Below, piece after piece: positions 15,873 to 24,575 of a DNA stretch of 64,000 bases (position 1 is the first letter of the stretch; each line of letters opens with the position of its first letter). Position numbers and translations under genes: made by a program. The notes under the pieces were generated by a model. That model had not been told where the DNA came from and ran no database searches. It was given only the letters and a program-made list of their open reading frames with translations. The DNA is taken from contig NZ_JAPEMV010000001.1 in NCBI RefSeq assembly GCF_026342355.1, positions 1 to 64,000 of the forward strand, given 5' to 3'. The stretch is from Streptomyces sp. NBC_00249 (lineage in GTDB: Bacteria > Actinomycetota > Actinomycetes > Streptomycetales > Streptomycetaceae).

Positions 15873-16508
15873 GTGGCGGACCATAGCGGCATGGGACACA
15901 CCATGGTCATCGCCGTATCCCCCTCAGACCTGGACCGCCTTGACGCCCTGGTCCAGGAGCACCAGACCGCCGAGACTAAATGGCAGGCCGACGCCGAGCA
16001 GACCGCCGGCGTCCTCAATCTGAGGGGCCCGGGGCTGCGTACGGCCCGCGCAAGGATCCGCGCCGAGCGGGACCGGCTGCGCGAGAGCGGCCGGCACCGG
16101 GTCACCCGCCGGCGCGCACTCACCCCCGCCCTGCACACCGAACTGGAACAGCGCGGCCTGCTCCAGCAATGGGAGCCGGTGCCCGAGGGTGCGCAGCAGG
16201 CCGGGCAGATGCTCGGGGGCACCGGTCCTCATGCCGGGGCCGGGCTGACCGGGCGGCTGTGCGTCGCTCTCCCCGACGCCATCTGGATGCCGCTTCACCG
16301 GGGCCTGTACTGGACCAACCTGCCGCACCTGGAAGCCCTCCAGGCGTGGACGGACCAGTGGGGCAGAGGGCGTGCCGCAGGACGGGCAGCCGTGCCACAG
16401 GAGGTACTTGACGAGCGCGCCCGGCACGCCGCCCACGTCACCACGACCGGTACTGTCCTGCGCGCCGCCCTCGACCGCATCATCAAGAGCCGCCATGAAG
16501 GGGCCTGA
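15873..16508 (+). CDS. Hypothetical protein, helical
   Basis: 211 aa from GTG 15873; ATG codons at 15891 and 15903 are alternative starts. The first 90 residues are charged helices (LDRLDALVQEHQTAETKWQAD, ARIRAERDRLRESGRHRVTR), consistent with a coiled coil. The middle LCVALPDAIWMPLHRGLYW may be a beta segment. The C-terminus is again basic and helical. I recognise no family. It is divergent from a GNAT acetyltransferase. Confidence 0.55.
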   Translation: MADHSGMGHTMVIAVSPSDLDRLDALVQEHQTAETKWQADAEQTAGVLNLRGPGLRTARARIRAERDRLRESGRHRVTRRRALTPALHTELEQRGLLQQWEPVPEGAQQAGQMLGGTGPHAGAGLTGRLCVALPDAIWMPLHRGLYWTNLPHLEALQAWTDQWGRGRAAGRAAVPQEVLDERARHAAHVTTTGTVLRAALDRIIKSRHEGA

Positions 16509-16883
16509 CGGCCCACCAGGGGGATGTGAGGAGCGGGATACGGGAAAGGGGTGGGCGTCCCTGTGGTGCTGCCCCTGGAGCGCGTCCAGGCGCCGGGCCT
16601 CACCCACACCCTCGACAACCCACCCTGGCCCAACACGCCATCCCCACACACGCGGGGAGCAGGCCGTCCTGACCGGGTTCCCCGGCAGGCAGGCTCACGT
16701 CGCACACCTCCCGACGACACCGAGCACTGGACCGGGGTGCCCGGGCGGGTGAACCGCGGTGCACCCCACGCGGGGGTAGGCGAGGGCGTAGCTAGCCGCG
16801 CGGACGCCACCGTCAGAACCCGCGCCGCGCCCGCCGACTCCAGCCCCTGGCACGGCGACGCAGGAAACCTCTGCGACCTGGCG
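16509..16883. other. Gene-free stretch before the VOC remnant
   Basis: No frame on either strand has recognizable motifs. One segment near 16640 (TCCCCACACACGCGGGGAGC) resembles a single type I-E CRISPR repeat, but no copies recur at a repeat-spacer interval. Confidence 0.5.
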
Positions 16884-17426
16884 GACCTACCTCGCCGTCG
16901 ATGACGTCGACGCCACGGCGACCGGCTTCGAGGCGGCCGGCTGCTGACGCCGCCGGTCGATGCCCTGGAATCCGGCCGCGTCACGTTCGGGGAGGATGTC
17001 ATCGGAGTGGGGGTCGGCCTGTGGCAGGCGAAGGACCACATCGGCGCCACGGTGGTCAACGAGCCCGGCGCCTTCATCTGGAGTGAGCTCATGACCCCCC
17101 GCACGGAGGCGGCGGCGGCGTTCTACGAGCAGGTCTTCGGCCTCACCACGACGACCGTCGATCTGGCCGGCACCCCCTTCACGGGCTTCACGGTGGGCGC
17201 GGAGATGATCGGCGGGCTCATCCCTCCGCAGCGCGAGGGCGTCCAGCCTCGCTGGATGGTCTACTTCTGCGTCGCGGACGTCGACGAGGCCGTCGAGCGC
17301 GTCGGGAAACTCGGCGGAGCCGTCGTTCACGGTCCGATCGACACCCCCGTCGGGCCGTTGGCTGCGCTGCGCGACCCGCAAGGAGCAGCGTTCAGCATCT
17401 GGGCATTCAACCGGGAGACGCAGTAA
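16884..17426 (+). pseudogene. Two-domain VOC (glyoxalase-fold) protein remnant
   Basis: The second VOC domain is intact from GTG/ATG-like start 17007 (VNEPGAFIWSELMTPRTEAA ... ALRDPQGAAFSIWAFNRE, 17426) and could still be made as a 139-aa protein. Upstream, the end of the first domain is readable as TYLAVDDVDATATGFEAAG, then a one-base shift near 16940 continues it as LLTPPVDALESGRVTFGED leading in frame into the second domain. The front of domain one is gone. Family members bind metals and act on small molecules or antibiotics; here the ancestral bidomain protein resembles hydroxylase-like VOC proteins of actinomycetes. Confidence 0.75.
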
Positions 17427-17673
17427 CAACGACCCCGCAAGGTGTCGATCTCCGCGCGGGGGGGTGAAGGCATCGCCGGGAGGTTGCCGTCAGTGAGCAG
17501 CGGGCGTGTCCAGCCAACGGGACAGACCCGTCGTCCGAAGCGATGGAAGAGCTGGAATTGCTGCTCCTTCGGGCAGGGAGCCTGCGGCCCAGGGCGTTCG
17601 AGTGCGCCAGGAGTTCGTGGTCCGTGCACCAACGAGGCTCCCCGGCGGAAGAGTCGAGAGTCAGACGTCTCGC

Positions 17674-17832
17674 TCAGCCGCCGGGGAGCCTTATCCGTTC
17701 TGCGTCGAAAATGGGCGTGGCAGCCGCGGCCGGCCGTGCGTCCAGGGCGTGGGAGGCGGGAGCGGCGCCGAGCACAGACAGGACGGCGGGGACGAACGCG
17801 GGCAGGCCGCGCCGCATCAGGTTCTTGATCAC
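17674..17832 (-). CDS. Possible small secreted peptide
   Basis: 52 codons from GTG 17832. MIKNLMRRGLPAFVPAVLSV then LGAAPASHALDARPAAAA resembles a signal peptide with an ASHA-type cleavage site, followed by only ~20 residues. Third positions are G/C rich. It may be the broken front of a secreted protein. There is no clear ribosome site. Confidence 0.25.
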   Translation of the reverse strand: MIKNLMRRGLPAFVPAVLSVLGAAPASHALDARPAAAATPIFDAERIRLPGG

Positions 17833-18018
17833 ATGAGTGGGTCTAGCGCGGCCCTCGTGGTCTGCGACAGGGCGTGAGCAGCCAACTCACCCGTGTGGGC
17901 GGCTGGACTCACCGCGGAAACGATCACTTCGCCCACACCAGCGCCGAATGCGACAGGACATTCACGCCAGGCAGGGACTGGAACCGAAGCATCAACCACC
18001 GCGCCGGTCCCGGTCCGG

Positions 18019-18657
18019 TCAGTGGAACACGACGGCGCGACCGGTGGCGATGCTCGTGCGGCACACCTGGTACAGCTGGTGCCAGGCGGACCTCTCCATG
18101 TCGAAGAGGTCGTCGGATGCGGTGTCCAGGCGGGCCCTCTCCTCGTCTGAGAGGTGCCGGTCCCGGTCGAGCCGGACTCCGATGGCGGGAGCGAAGCCGC
18201 ACAGTTCGGCGAGCAGCTGCTGACTGGAACCGACCATCCCGCCGCCCTCCACCTGCTTCTCCGCCGGTAGGAAGAGTGGATCGTCAAAGTCGACCGGCAC
18301 GTAGAAGCCCGCACTGTCCGAGTGGCACAGCAGGTGGGAGCTCATCATCGTTGACTCGTCGAAGACCTTGTCCTCGTCGCGTTCGTACTGCTCAGCGCTG
18401 GTGGCCGATGCGGGCGTGACGGACTCGCCCCGGGCCGCCAGCACGAAGACGCGGCGCAGGTGGTGCAGGTGGCTGGTGGGGAAACTTATGAAACGCAGAC
18501 GTGACGGCTCGTCCAACGCCGGCTCCTGCCAGACGATTCCCTCATCGGCCAAGGCCCGGCTGAGAAGGTCGAATCTCTCCTGCCAGCGTACGAGCGCCTC
18601 GTGCTCCTCGACGCCGGCCATGTTCTGAAGCATGCCAACCGAAATGTGAAGTCCCAT
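18019..18657 (-). CDS. Conserved hypothetical protein
   Basis: 212 aa from ATG 18657 (MGLHISVGMLQNMAGVEEHE). It is a mixed alpha/beta soluble protein with few repeats; conserved-looking segments are SFPTSHLHHLRRVFVLA, DSAGFYVPVDFDDPLF and MVGSSQQLLAELCGFAPAIG, and it ends in a helical RLDTASDDLFDMERSAWHQL. Codon use is typical of the genome, supporting a real gene. The profile, a lone soluble protein with a paired aromatic/acidic surface, is reminiscent of immunity or SMI1-like proteins, but I cannot assign a family. No partner gene is adjacent. Confidence 0.65.
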   Translation of the reverse strand: MGLHISVGMLQNMAGVEEHEALVRWQERFDLLSRALADEGIVWQEPALDEPSRLRFISFPTSHLHHLRRVFVLAARGESVTPASATSAEQYERDEDKVFDESTMMSSHLLCHSDSAGFYVPVDFDDPLFLPAEKQVEGGGMVGSSQQLLAELCGFAPAIGVRLDRDRHLSDEERARLDTASDDLFDMERSAWHQLYQVCRTSIATGRAVVFH

Positions 18658-18849
18658 GGCCGGAAGGCTAGACGCCGGCTCTGACAGTCACAGCAGCAAC
18701 CGTCGAGCGGCGGTCTCGGCGCCGTCACTCGCACCGCTTCGACGACGAGCGCGGCACGAGCCGTCACGGCGGGCCGGAGGGTGACTAGCCGACCCAGCCC
18801 TACTACCCCTCCGACATGGCCAAAGCACGGGGACGGCTGGAGCACTGGA

Positions 18850-19075
18850 CGAAGACCGCGCGACCCTCACCCGCCTCTTCCAGCCCATGCACCAGGTCCT
18901 CACCGGACTCTCCCCCGACTTCCAGATCACCGTCAGCGACCACGCCGACCTGCCACACGCCTGGTACCAGGAAGCCCTCCGCTACAACTGGCGCAACGGC
19001 GAGAAACCCATCCTCACCACCTGGCTCGACAACCAGCCCACCCCCGAGACCACACCACATACCGGCGATCAGTGA
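18850..19075 (+). pseudogene. C-terminal fragment resembling DUF3732 ATPases
   Basis: The frame reads DEDRATLTRLFQPMHQVLTG, then SPDFQITVSDHADLPHAWYQ, EALRYNWRNGEKPI. DUF3732 ATPases end with a matching IVCDHANLxxxWFQ..V..RWR.G..LIP motif. Nothing of the ATPase domain precedes it, and the start ATG at 18887 lies inside the helix. It is best read as the tail of a lost gene; such ATPases occur in three-component defence-type loci. Confidence 0.35.
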
Positions 19076-19218
19076 AACTGCGCAACAACCAACCACCCTG
19101 CGCAACCAGGCCCGAGGCTAGAAACTCTGCAGGTCAGACGACTGGCAGCACCGCTTCCTGCGCAGATCCAGTGAGCCAGCCAGTCGGCAACCCGCTCAAC
19201 CAAACTGCACAACGTCAG
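19072..19218 (+). repeat. Diverged intergenic repeat, copy 2
   Basis: Begins GTGAAACTGCGCAACAACCA and ends near CTGCACAACGTCAG. Same order of conserved blocks and same orientation as 14900-15040, 4.2 kb to the left. The copy starts at the stop of the DUF3732-like remnant and lies 166 bp upstream of the hydroxylase gene. Confidence 0.6.
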
Positions 19219-19384
19219 AAGCTTGACGACTTCACAGATTCGCTGACCCTCGACAGGAGCCGCGCACCTGGACTGGAACATTGAGAAGAGCCGACTCGGT
19301 GAGTGCTCGCGGCCGGGTGCCGGGTCGCTGGTGTGGGTGAGGTGTACGGCGGGGCCAGCACGGTGAAGCGGGTGGCGGTCCACG

Positions 19385-20305
19385 ATGCAGTTCATGATCG
19401 ATTGGATGAGTCTGACCCCGCTGGACGCGGGCGGTACCACGGTGGGCTGCGCCGGGGAACATCCCGGTTTCGCAGATCCGGCCTACGTGCGCCGCAGGAA
19501 CCTGATCGCCGAACGGGCGGAGGGCCACCCGGTGGGCGAGCCCTCACCCGAGGTGCACTACACCGACGCCGAGCATGCCACCTGGCGCGCCGTGCACGGT
19601 GCGCTGCTGCGCGCGCAGGACCTCTGGGCCTGCCGGGAAGTTCTGGGGGGCCGGGGCGTCGCGCCGATTCCGGCCGGCGGTGTCCCGCAGCACGAGGAGG
19701 TCTCCGACCGGCTGCAGGCCCTGACGGGCTTCCGCTTCACGCTGGCAGGCGGGATCGTTGCGAACAAGCGTTTCCTGGGCGCGATGGCCAAGGGGTATTT
19801 CCATGCCGTGCAGTACGTACGGCATCCAGCGATGCCCCTGTACACGCCGGAACCGGACGTCCTGCACGATGTGTTCGGGCACGGCATCCATCTCGCCGTT
19901 CCGTTCTTCGCCGACCTCTACCGCACGGTGGGCCGGGCCGCTGCCCGGGTGGAGACGGCCGACGCGCTGGATCTGATCAGCCGCGTGTACTGGTTCACCC
20001 TCGAATACGGCACCGTTCTCGAGCGGCGGCGGCCCAGAGCGTACGGGGCGGCCCTGCTGTCTTCCTACGGCGAGCTCGGGCGGTTCACCCAGGCCGACCT
20101 GCGGCCGTTCGACCTCGCCGAGCTGGTCCGGATGCCGTACCAGGTCGCCGGCTACCAGCCCGTCCTCTTCACCGTCCAATCCCTGGCCCACCTCGCCGAC
20201 CTGCTCCACGGGTTCTTCGACGACTTCGACGAGTCCACGCGCGATCGCTACCGCCTGCCCGTCCTGTCCGAGCGCGGCTATATGGCCCGTCCACCCACCC
20301 GATGA
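19385..20305 (+). CDS. phhA: Aromatic amino acid hydroxylase (phenylalanine-4-hydroxylase type)
   Basis: 306 aa. Iron- and pterin-dependent monooxygenase converting L-Phe to L-Tyr (or a related ring hydroxylation). The non-heme iron ligands are visible: His161 and His166 in VLHDVFGHGIHL, and Glu207 in YWFTLEYGT. The AGGIVANKRFLGAMAKGYF region and YTPEPD before the first His are family hallmarks. Like bacterial enzymes it lacks an ACT regulatory domain. Start ATG 19385 has a GGTGGCGG site upstream. It stands alone, so catabolic versus biosynthetic use cannot be told; the symbol follows the family, and Phe over Trp specificity is assumed. Confidence 0.9.
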   Translation: MQFMIDWMSLTPLDAGGTTVGCAGEHPGFADPAYVRRRNLIAERAEGHPVGEPSPEVHYTDAEHATWRAVHGALLRAQDLWACREVLGGRGVAPIPAGGVPQHEEVSDRLQALTGFRFTLAGGIVANKRFLGAMAKGYFHAVQYVRHPAMPLYTPEPDVLHDVFGHGIHLAVPFFADLYRTVGRAAARVETADALDLISRVYWFTLEYGTVLERRRPRAYGAALLSSYGELGRFTQADLRPFDLAELVRMPYQVAGYQPVLFTVQSLAHLADLLHGFFDDFDESTRDRYRLPVLSERGYMARPPTR

Positions 20306-20521
20306 AAGCGAGCGGCCGCAGCACCGCCCCACCCACCCCCGCAGAGCGGGTATCGCCGCCCTCCCCGCAGACGCGGGCCGGGTGGAAGTCACCGGGCAGC
20401 CCTTCGCAAAGCCGAGGAGCACCTGGCGCTCGCCCTCGTCCACCCACCCGACCGGCAGACCGCCCTCCCGGCCGACCCCGCGCACGGTCCCCGCCACCAT
20501 CGCCTTGCCGGAGGTACGCCC

Positions 20522-20990
20522 TTACGTCTGCTCGCAGCTCCCGCCGGTGGTGGGAGTGATCACGTCGTCGTCCGGGCCGGCTTCGACGGTGCCGCCCACC
20601 TCGAACCAGAACACCTCAGCCGTCGCCGTACAAGACGAAGACGCAACCCTCAGAACGAGTTCCCGCGCGGGTCGCAGGTCGTCCCCGGTGCCGACCGATC
20701 CGGTCCCCTGGGACGCGCAGCGCACCTCGGTGCGGCTGTCCACGGTGCAGGTCCCGACGTGGGCGCCGTCTCGGCCCTTGACCAGGGCGAAGGAAGACCC
20801 CACCTCGTTGAGGAACTCCGCGTCGGAAAGGGCCCTGACCGAAAGCCTCCAGTCGGTGTCGTAGGTGCACGGGCCCTGATCGCAGACGACGCGGGGCGTC
20901 CAGGAGACCTTGGAGCCCGGCACGTACGTGCCGCCGGGAGGGGCGAGGTACCAGTTCCCGCTCGCCGTCGATGTCGTCCCCGGATGCCAT
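20522..20990 (-). CDS. Hypothetical beta-rich protein, start uncertain
   Basis: The reliable part is about 150 residues from ASGNWYLAPPGGTYVPGSKV (near 20970) to DDDVITPTTGGSCEQT at 20522. It has paired cysteines (VVCDQGPCTYD; GTCTVDS..VRCASQG; SSSCTATAEV) and alternating hydrophobics, like an extracellular Ig-like domain. ATG 20990 with an upstream GGGGTAAGG starts in another frame (MASGDDIDG) that would need a one-base shift to enter it. The frame itself stays open upstream through the HNH remnant without a sensible start. Either a frameshifted gene or an unusual start. Confidence 0.45.
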
Positions 20991-21017
20991 GCCTTACCCC
21001 TGTAGCCGTGGGCCGGC

Positions 21018-21303
21018 TTAGCGGGCCGGCTCGTAGACCACCGTGGTGGTCGGGCAGTCCTCCGCGATCCCCAGCAAGGCTTGGCGCTCGGCCTCGTCCG
21101 CGGCCACGTCCCAACGCAGCTTCGTACCCACCCAGGTCGCCGCGTAGGTGCAGTGGTAGGAATCGTCCGTCGGGAGCCACTCCGCCGGATCCTTGTCTGC
21201 CTTGGACCGGTTGGAGGCGGCGGAGACCGCGATGAGGGTGTCGGGGCTGTTCTGGTCGTTGGCATACGCCTCACGACGGGCCGCACTCCACGCCGTCCGC
21301 TCA
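21018..21303 (-). pseudogene. HNH endonuclease family (DUF1524/GmrSD C-terminal) remnant
   Basis: A frame on the reverse strand reads AWSAARREAYANDQNSPDTL, IAVSAASNRSKADKDPAEWL, CTYAATWVGTKLRWDVAADE and ends TVVYEPAR with TAA at 21018-21020. This is the C-terminal half of the secreted Streptomyces HNH-family nucleases, including the NRSKxDxDPAxW signature. The upstream half with the signal peptide and catalytic DHVV/HxH region is missing and an in-frame TGA precedes it. Confidence 0.7.
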
Positions 21304-21456
21304 GCTGGCGGTGAGCGTCATTTGAACCGTGCAGTATTCCTTTCGGGATTTGGGCTGTTCACAGATAGCCCTGACGAGCAAGGCCGTGTGCACAGGTCTT
21401 CTAGTCCCGTGCGGGCGGCCTACCGATGCGTGGGTCCATGGGCGGGTCGGTGGTTT

Positions 21457-21480
21457 CGGCTACTCCCCAGGGAGTAGCCG
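21457..21480. promoter_or_regulatory. Perfect 11-bp inverted repeat upstream of the membrane operon
   Basis: CGGCTACTCCC, two-base centre CA, GGGAGTAGCCG. It lies 134 bp upstream of the first gene of the 21614-23975 operon. ACTCCC..GGGAGT palindromes are used by NarL-type response regulators in Streptomyces (family knowledge), so an operator is more likely than a terminator here, since no gene ends just before it on the + strand. Confidence 0.55.
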
Positions 21481-21613
21481 CACCGCCTTCCGCCGCGGGA
21501 CGACCACGGCGCCCCCGCAGCGGCATTCTGGCTGTCGCGCACCGGGGTTCCACGCCCACACCACCCGCCGGGATCCCACGCCGAATCCCTTCACCGACGA
21601 TCCAGGAGATGTC

Positions 21614-22333
21614 ATGCCCACATCAGTACATGAGTCCCACGCGGCCTCGCTCCGGGGCGCGGCCCGGCGCCCGCGCGGCGCCGTCGCGCTGCTCACCGTC
21701 TCGCTCTCCTACGCCGTGCTCACCGCCGCGTACGTCGTCACCAACCGCGCCACCCCGCAGCCCGACGCCTCCGGCCGCGACATCCTGAGCCAGTACGTAC
21801 GCGACCACGGCACGGCGATCGACCTGGGCGCCTTCCTGCTGCTCGTCGCCGCCGTTCTCCTGGTGCCCGTGGCCGCCACCCTGGCCCGGCTGGTGCGGCA
21901 GGCGCAGGGACAGGACCAGGGCGCCGCGGCGGCGACAGTCCTCGCCGGCGGACTACTGGCCAGTGGCGCACTGGCCTCCAGCGCCGCGCTCACCTGGACC
22001 CTCGGCCGGCTTCCGGAAGACGCACCCGCAGCCCTGGCCCGTGCCCTGGCGGACCTGTCCTTCCTCGCCGGCGGTGTCGGATACGCCGTGTCCTTCGCCC
22101 TCCTGGCGGCAGGCACCTGCCTGGCAGCCCGCGGGAGCGGGCTCCTGCCGCGCGCCTGCGCCACCACCGGGCTGGTCATCGCCGCCGCCGGACTGGCCGC
22201 CACCCTCACGCTCCTCGCCATCGACTTCGGCTACCTGCTGCCCGTCGTACGCTTCGGTGGCACGGCATGGCTGGTGTGGGCCGCGTTCGCACTGTTCCGC
22301 TCGCGCCCGACCGCACCGCGGACGAACGCATGA
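21614..22333 (+). CDS. Multi-pass membrane protein, operon gene 1 (DUF4386-like)
   Basis: 239 aa from ATG 21614, seven bases after AGGAG. About six membrane helices: AVALLTVSLSYAVLTAAYVV, IDLGAFLLLVAAVLLVPVAA, AATVLAGGLLASGALASSAA, LAGGVGYAVSFALLAAGTCL, TTGLVIAAAGLAATLTLLAI and a final TAWLVWAAFALF. Shape and helix order resemble DUF4386 integral membrane proteins; function unknown. The stop overlaps the next start (ATGA), so translation is coupled. A perfect palindrome upstream may be its operator. Confidence 0.75.
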   Translation: MPTSVHESHAASLRGAARRPRGAVALLTVSLSYAVLTAAYVVTNRATPQPDASGRDILSQYVRDHGTAIDLGAFLLLVAAVLLVPVAATLARLVRQAQGQDQGAAAATVLAGGLLASGALASSAALTWTLGRLPEDAPAALARALADLSFLAGGVGYAVSFALLAAGTCLAARGSGLLPRACATTGLVIAAAGLAATLTLLAIDFGYLLPVVRFGGTAWLVWAAFALFRSRPTAPRTNA

Positions 22334-23346
22334 CCGCGGGCGAGCACATGACCGCAGGCGAGCACATCACCGCGGACGAACGCATCACCGCCGCCTCGCC
22401 CGTACGATCGCGCTCGGCCTGGCAGATCCCCGTCGGCGCGGCCCTTCTCCTGCTCGCGTCCGCCGCCTTCCACACGGTCGTCCTCCTGCTCGCCGGCGGC
22501 CCGTGGGACGGCCCCGTCTCCTGGCGGAAGCCGCTCACCTTCGGGCTGTCCTTCGGTGTCAGCGTGCTGACCGTCACCTGGATCTGCCGGCTCCTCCCGC
22601 TCGCCGCGCGCACCCGCACCCTCCTCCTGGGCGCGTTCACCGCGGCGTCCCTGCTGGAGACCGGTCTGATCACCCTGCAGGCGTGGCGCGGTGTCCCCTC
22701 GCACTTCAACACCGAGACCACCTTCGACACCTTCGTGACGCGCGCCCTCGCGGCCGGCGGCGTCACCCTCATCGCGGTCGTCGTCGCACTCACCGTCGCC
22801 GCACTGCGGCCCCACCCGAGAGCCGCCCCCAGCATGCGGCTCGCGCTCCGCGCCGGACTGGTGGCGCTCACCGGCTCCATGGCGGCTGGAGCGGTGATGA
22901 TCGCCTACGGGTTGACGCTGGAGGGAGCGGGCCGCGCGGCCGAGGCCTACCGGGCAGCGGGTTTCCTGCGCCCCGCCCATGCCGTCACCATGCACGCCGT
23001 CCTGCTGCTGCCCTCCCTGGCCTGGCTTCTGAGCCGTACCCGACGACCGGAGCCTGAGCGGCTACGCCTGATCCGCCTCACCGTCGCCGCGTACGGTGCC
23101 GTCGTCGCGCTGGTCACCGCCGCGGCCGCGGCCGGCCTCACCTTCGCCACCCCGGCCACCACGGCCGTGGTGAGCGCGGGCGTCACGATGGCCCCCGCAT
23201 GCGCGTTCCTGGCGCTCGGCGTAGCGCCGGGCGTACGTGAGAACCGCAGATCCCCCAGGCCCGGCAACCGGGAACCCACCCATGGCTCGCACCGCGCCGC
23301 CCTCGCCGGCGGCCTGGGCGACGACGACCGGAGGCATGACACATGA
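22330..23346 (+). CDS. Multi-pass membrane protein, operon gene 2
   Basis: 338 aa from ATG 22330, overlapping the previous stop by ATGA. The first 30 residues contain tandem MTAGEH/MTAGEH/ITADER units, a hydrophilic lead of unusual type. About eight membrane helices follow, starting IPVGAALLLLASAAFHTVVL and PLTFGLSFGVSVLTVTWICR, with a cytosolic loop RTRRPEPERLR. A conserved-looking WRKPLTFGLSFG motif after helix one may be functional. No family is certain. The stop overlaps gene 3 (ATGA). Confidence 0.75.
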   Translation: MTAGEHMTAGEHITADERITAASPVRSRSAWQIPVGAALLLLASAAFHTVVLLLAGGPWDGPVSWRKPLTFGLSFGVSVLTVTWICRLLPLAARTRTLLLGAFTAASLLETGLITLQAWRGVPSHFNTETTFDTFVTRALAAGGVTLIAVVVALTVAALRPHPRAAPSMRLALRAGLVALTGSMAAGAVMIAYGLTLEGAGRAAEAYRAAGFLRPAHAVTMHAVLLLPSLAWLLSRTRRPEPERLRLIRLTVAAYGAVVALVTAAAAAGLTFATPATTAVVSAGVTMAPACAFLALGVAPGVRENRRSPRPGNREPTHGSHRAALAGGLGDDDRRHDT

Positions 23347-23975
23347 CGCGGACCACGAGCGGGAAGCACCCCGGGACCGTCGCGAGCGCGGGCAGCGCAG
23401 AGGCCGCAGCCCGCCCGGCACCCCACCCCCAGACACCCCGGACACCCCGGACACCGCCCGCCGTTGGAAAGGTTCGACGCCTGCCCCAGCGATGGCGCAA
23501 GGCGATCCTCACCCTCCATGTGACGGTGGCCGTCGGCTGGGTGGGAATCGAGATCGCCCAGCTCATTCTCGGGCTGGCCGGCCTCACCACCGACGACGCC
23601 GGAGTCGTCCGCGCAACCCGCGTCGTCATGGAGATCCTCGGGATCGAACTGATCGCCGGTATCGCCTGGACGGCCCTGCTGACCGGCCTGATCCTCTCGG
23701 CGGCGACGCAGTGGGGCGTGCTGAAGTACTACTGGATCGTGACCAAGCTCGTCATCACCGTCGCCCTGATGCTGAACGGCCACTTCTTCCTCCAGCACTG
23801 GCTGCGCGAACAGGCAGAGGTGGGCAAGGCCCCTGAATCCCTCAGCCTGCAGCTGGTGATCGTCATGAGCATCGCCCTGGGACTGCTGGTCACGGCGACG
23901 GCACTGTCGATCTACAAGCCCTGGGGCAAATCCCGCCGCGGCCGCCGCCCCACGGCCAAGAGCACACGCCCCTGA
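23343..23975 (+). CDS. Membrane protein, operon gene 3 (DUF2269-like)
   Basis: 210 aa from ATG 23343, coupled to the previous gene by ATGA. A ~45-residue Pro/Thr/Arg-rich cytosolic lead precedes four helices: LTLHVTVAVGWVGIEIAQLI, IAGIAWTALLTGLILSA, WIVTKLVITVALMLNGHFF and LVIVMSIALGLLVTATALSI, and a basic tail. LHVTVAVGWVG and YYWIVTKLVITV resemble the DUF2269 family of heme-less or quinone-linked integral proteins; this is tentative. The three coupled genes likely form one membrane complex or a sequential pathway. Confidence 0.75.
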   Translation: MTRTTSGKHPGTVASAGSAEAAARPAPHPQTPRTPRTPPAVGKVRRLPQRWRKAILTLHVTVAVGWVGIEIAQLILGLAGLTTDDAGVVRATRVVMEILGIELIAGIAWTALLTGLILSAATQWGVLKYYWIVTKLVITVALMLNGHFFLQHWLREQAEVGKAPESLSLQLVIVMSIALGLLVTATALSIYKPWGKSRRGRRPTAKSTRP

Positions 23976-24042
23976 CATGCCCGCGTAGCCGTGGCGGCCG
24001 TCCGCACCGGGCGCACCGAGCCCTGCGCCCGCTACGCGACCC

Positions 24043-24180
24043 GGACGCCGGCCAACCTCAACGTCCACGAAGACCGCCGCATGCGGGCCTTCATCGACAC
24101 ACACGACTGGCTCACCGTCTACCACCTGCCGCCCTGCGTACCCGGCCTGAACCCCGTCGAAGGCATCTGGTCGAACTCAG
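24043..24180 (+). pseudogene. IS630 family transposase fragment
   Basis: The frame reads ANLNVHEDRRMRAFIDTHDW, LTVYHLPPCVPGLNPVEGIW: the last third of an IS630-type DDE domain including the catalytic Glu of NPVEGIW. Neither ends nor the front are nearby, and it is unlike the intact IS630 at 7936. A relic. Confidence 0.8.
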
Positions 24181-24242
24181 TGACCCCGGCACGGGCCCTC
24201 GTTGGCATCGCCGTACCCCCGGCTCCACCGACGGGGGCACGC

Positions 24243-24575
24243 TCAGCGGGTCATGACGTAGATGACCAAGGCCAGGGGCGCGGGGCAGGCCAGGGCGCCC
24301 AGCAGAGTGAAGCGGGCCTCGCGCGACAGACGCCGGATGCCAGGGGCGAAGTAGAGCAGGGTGAGGACCGTGCCCGCGCCACCGACGATACACACCGGCC
24401 AGAGCACCAGTTCGGTCATGTCCCCACCGGTCGCCGCGCCCAACAGACTCAGCGCGGCCACGACAAAAAGGATCAACCCCACTGCCGACCCGGTGACGGC
24501 CCAAAGGACCGCCGCGGCCACCACGAGGGCCCTGTTCGGCACAGCCGTCCTCTGGCGTGCGGATGCTGCGAACAT
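24243..24575 (-). CDS. Small membrane protein
   Basis: 110 aa from ATG 24575 (MFAASARQRTAVPNRALVVA). Three to four hydrophobic helices: LVVAAAVLWAVTGSAVGLIL into VVAALSLLG, LVLWPVCIVGGAGTVLTLLY, and a C-terminal LLGALACPAPLALVIYVMTR. Conserved hypothetical in style; no known family. Confidence 0.65.
   Translation of the reverse strand: MFAASARQRTAVPNRALVVAAAVLWAVTGSAVGLILFVVAALSLLGAATGGDMTELVLWPVCIVGGAGTVLTLLYFAPGIRRLSREARFTLLGALACPAPLALVIYVMTR

Noticed and set aside
16630..16790. Type I-E CRISPR-repeat-like sequences (ccccacacacgcggggagc and similar; also near 20330-20390)
   Set aside because: Only single, dissimilar copies; no regular 28-29 bp repeat with ~32 bp spacers and no cas genes in the window.
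23985..24180. A second intact IS630 element
   Set aside because: Only the last third of the transposase is present and no terminal repeats are seen.
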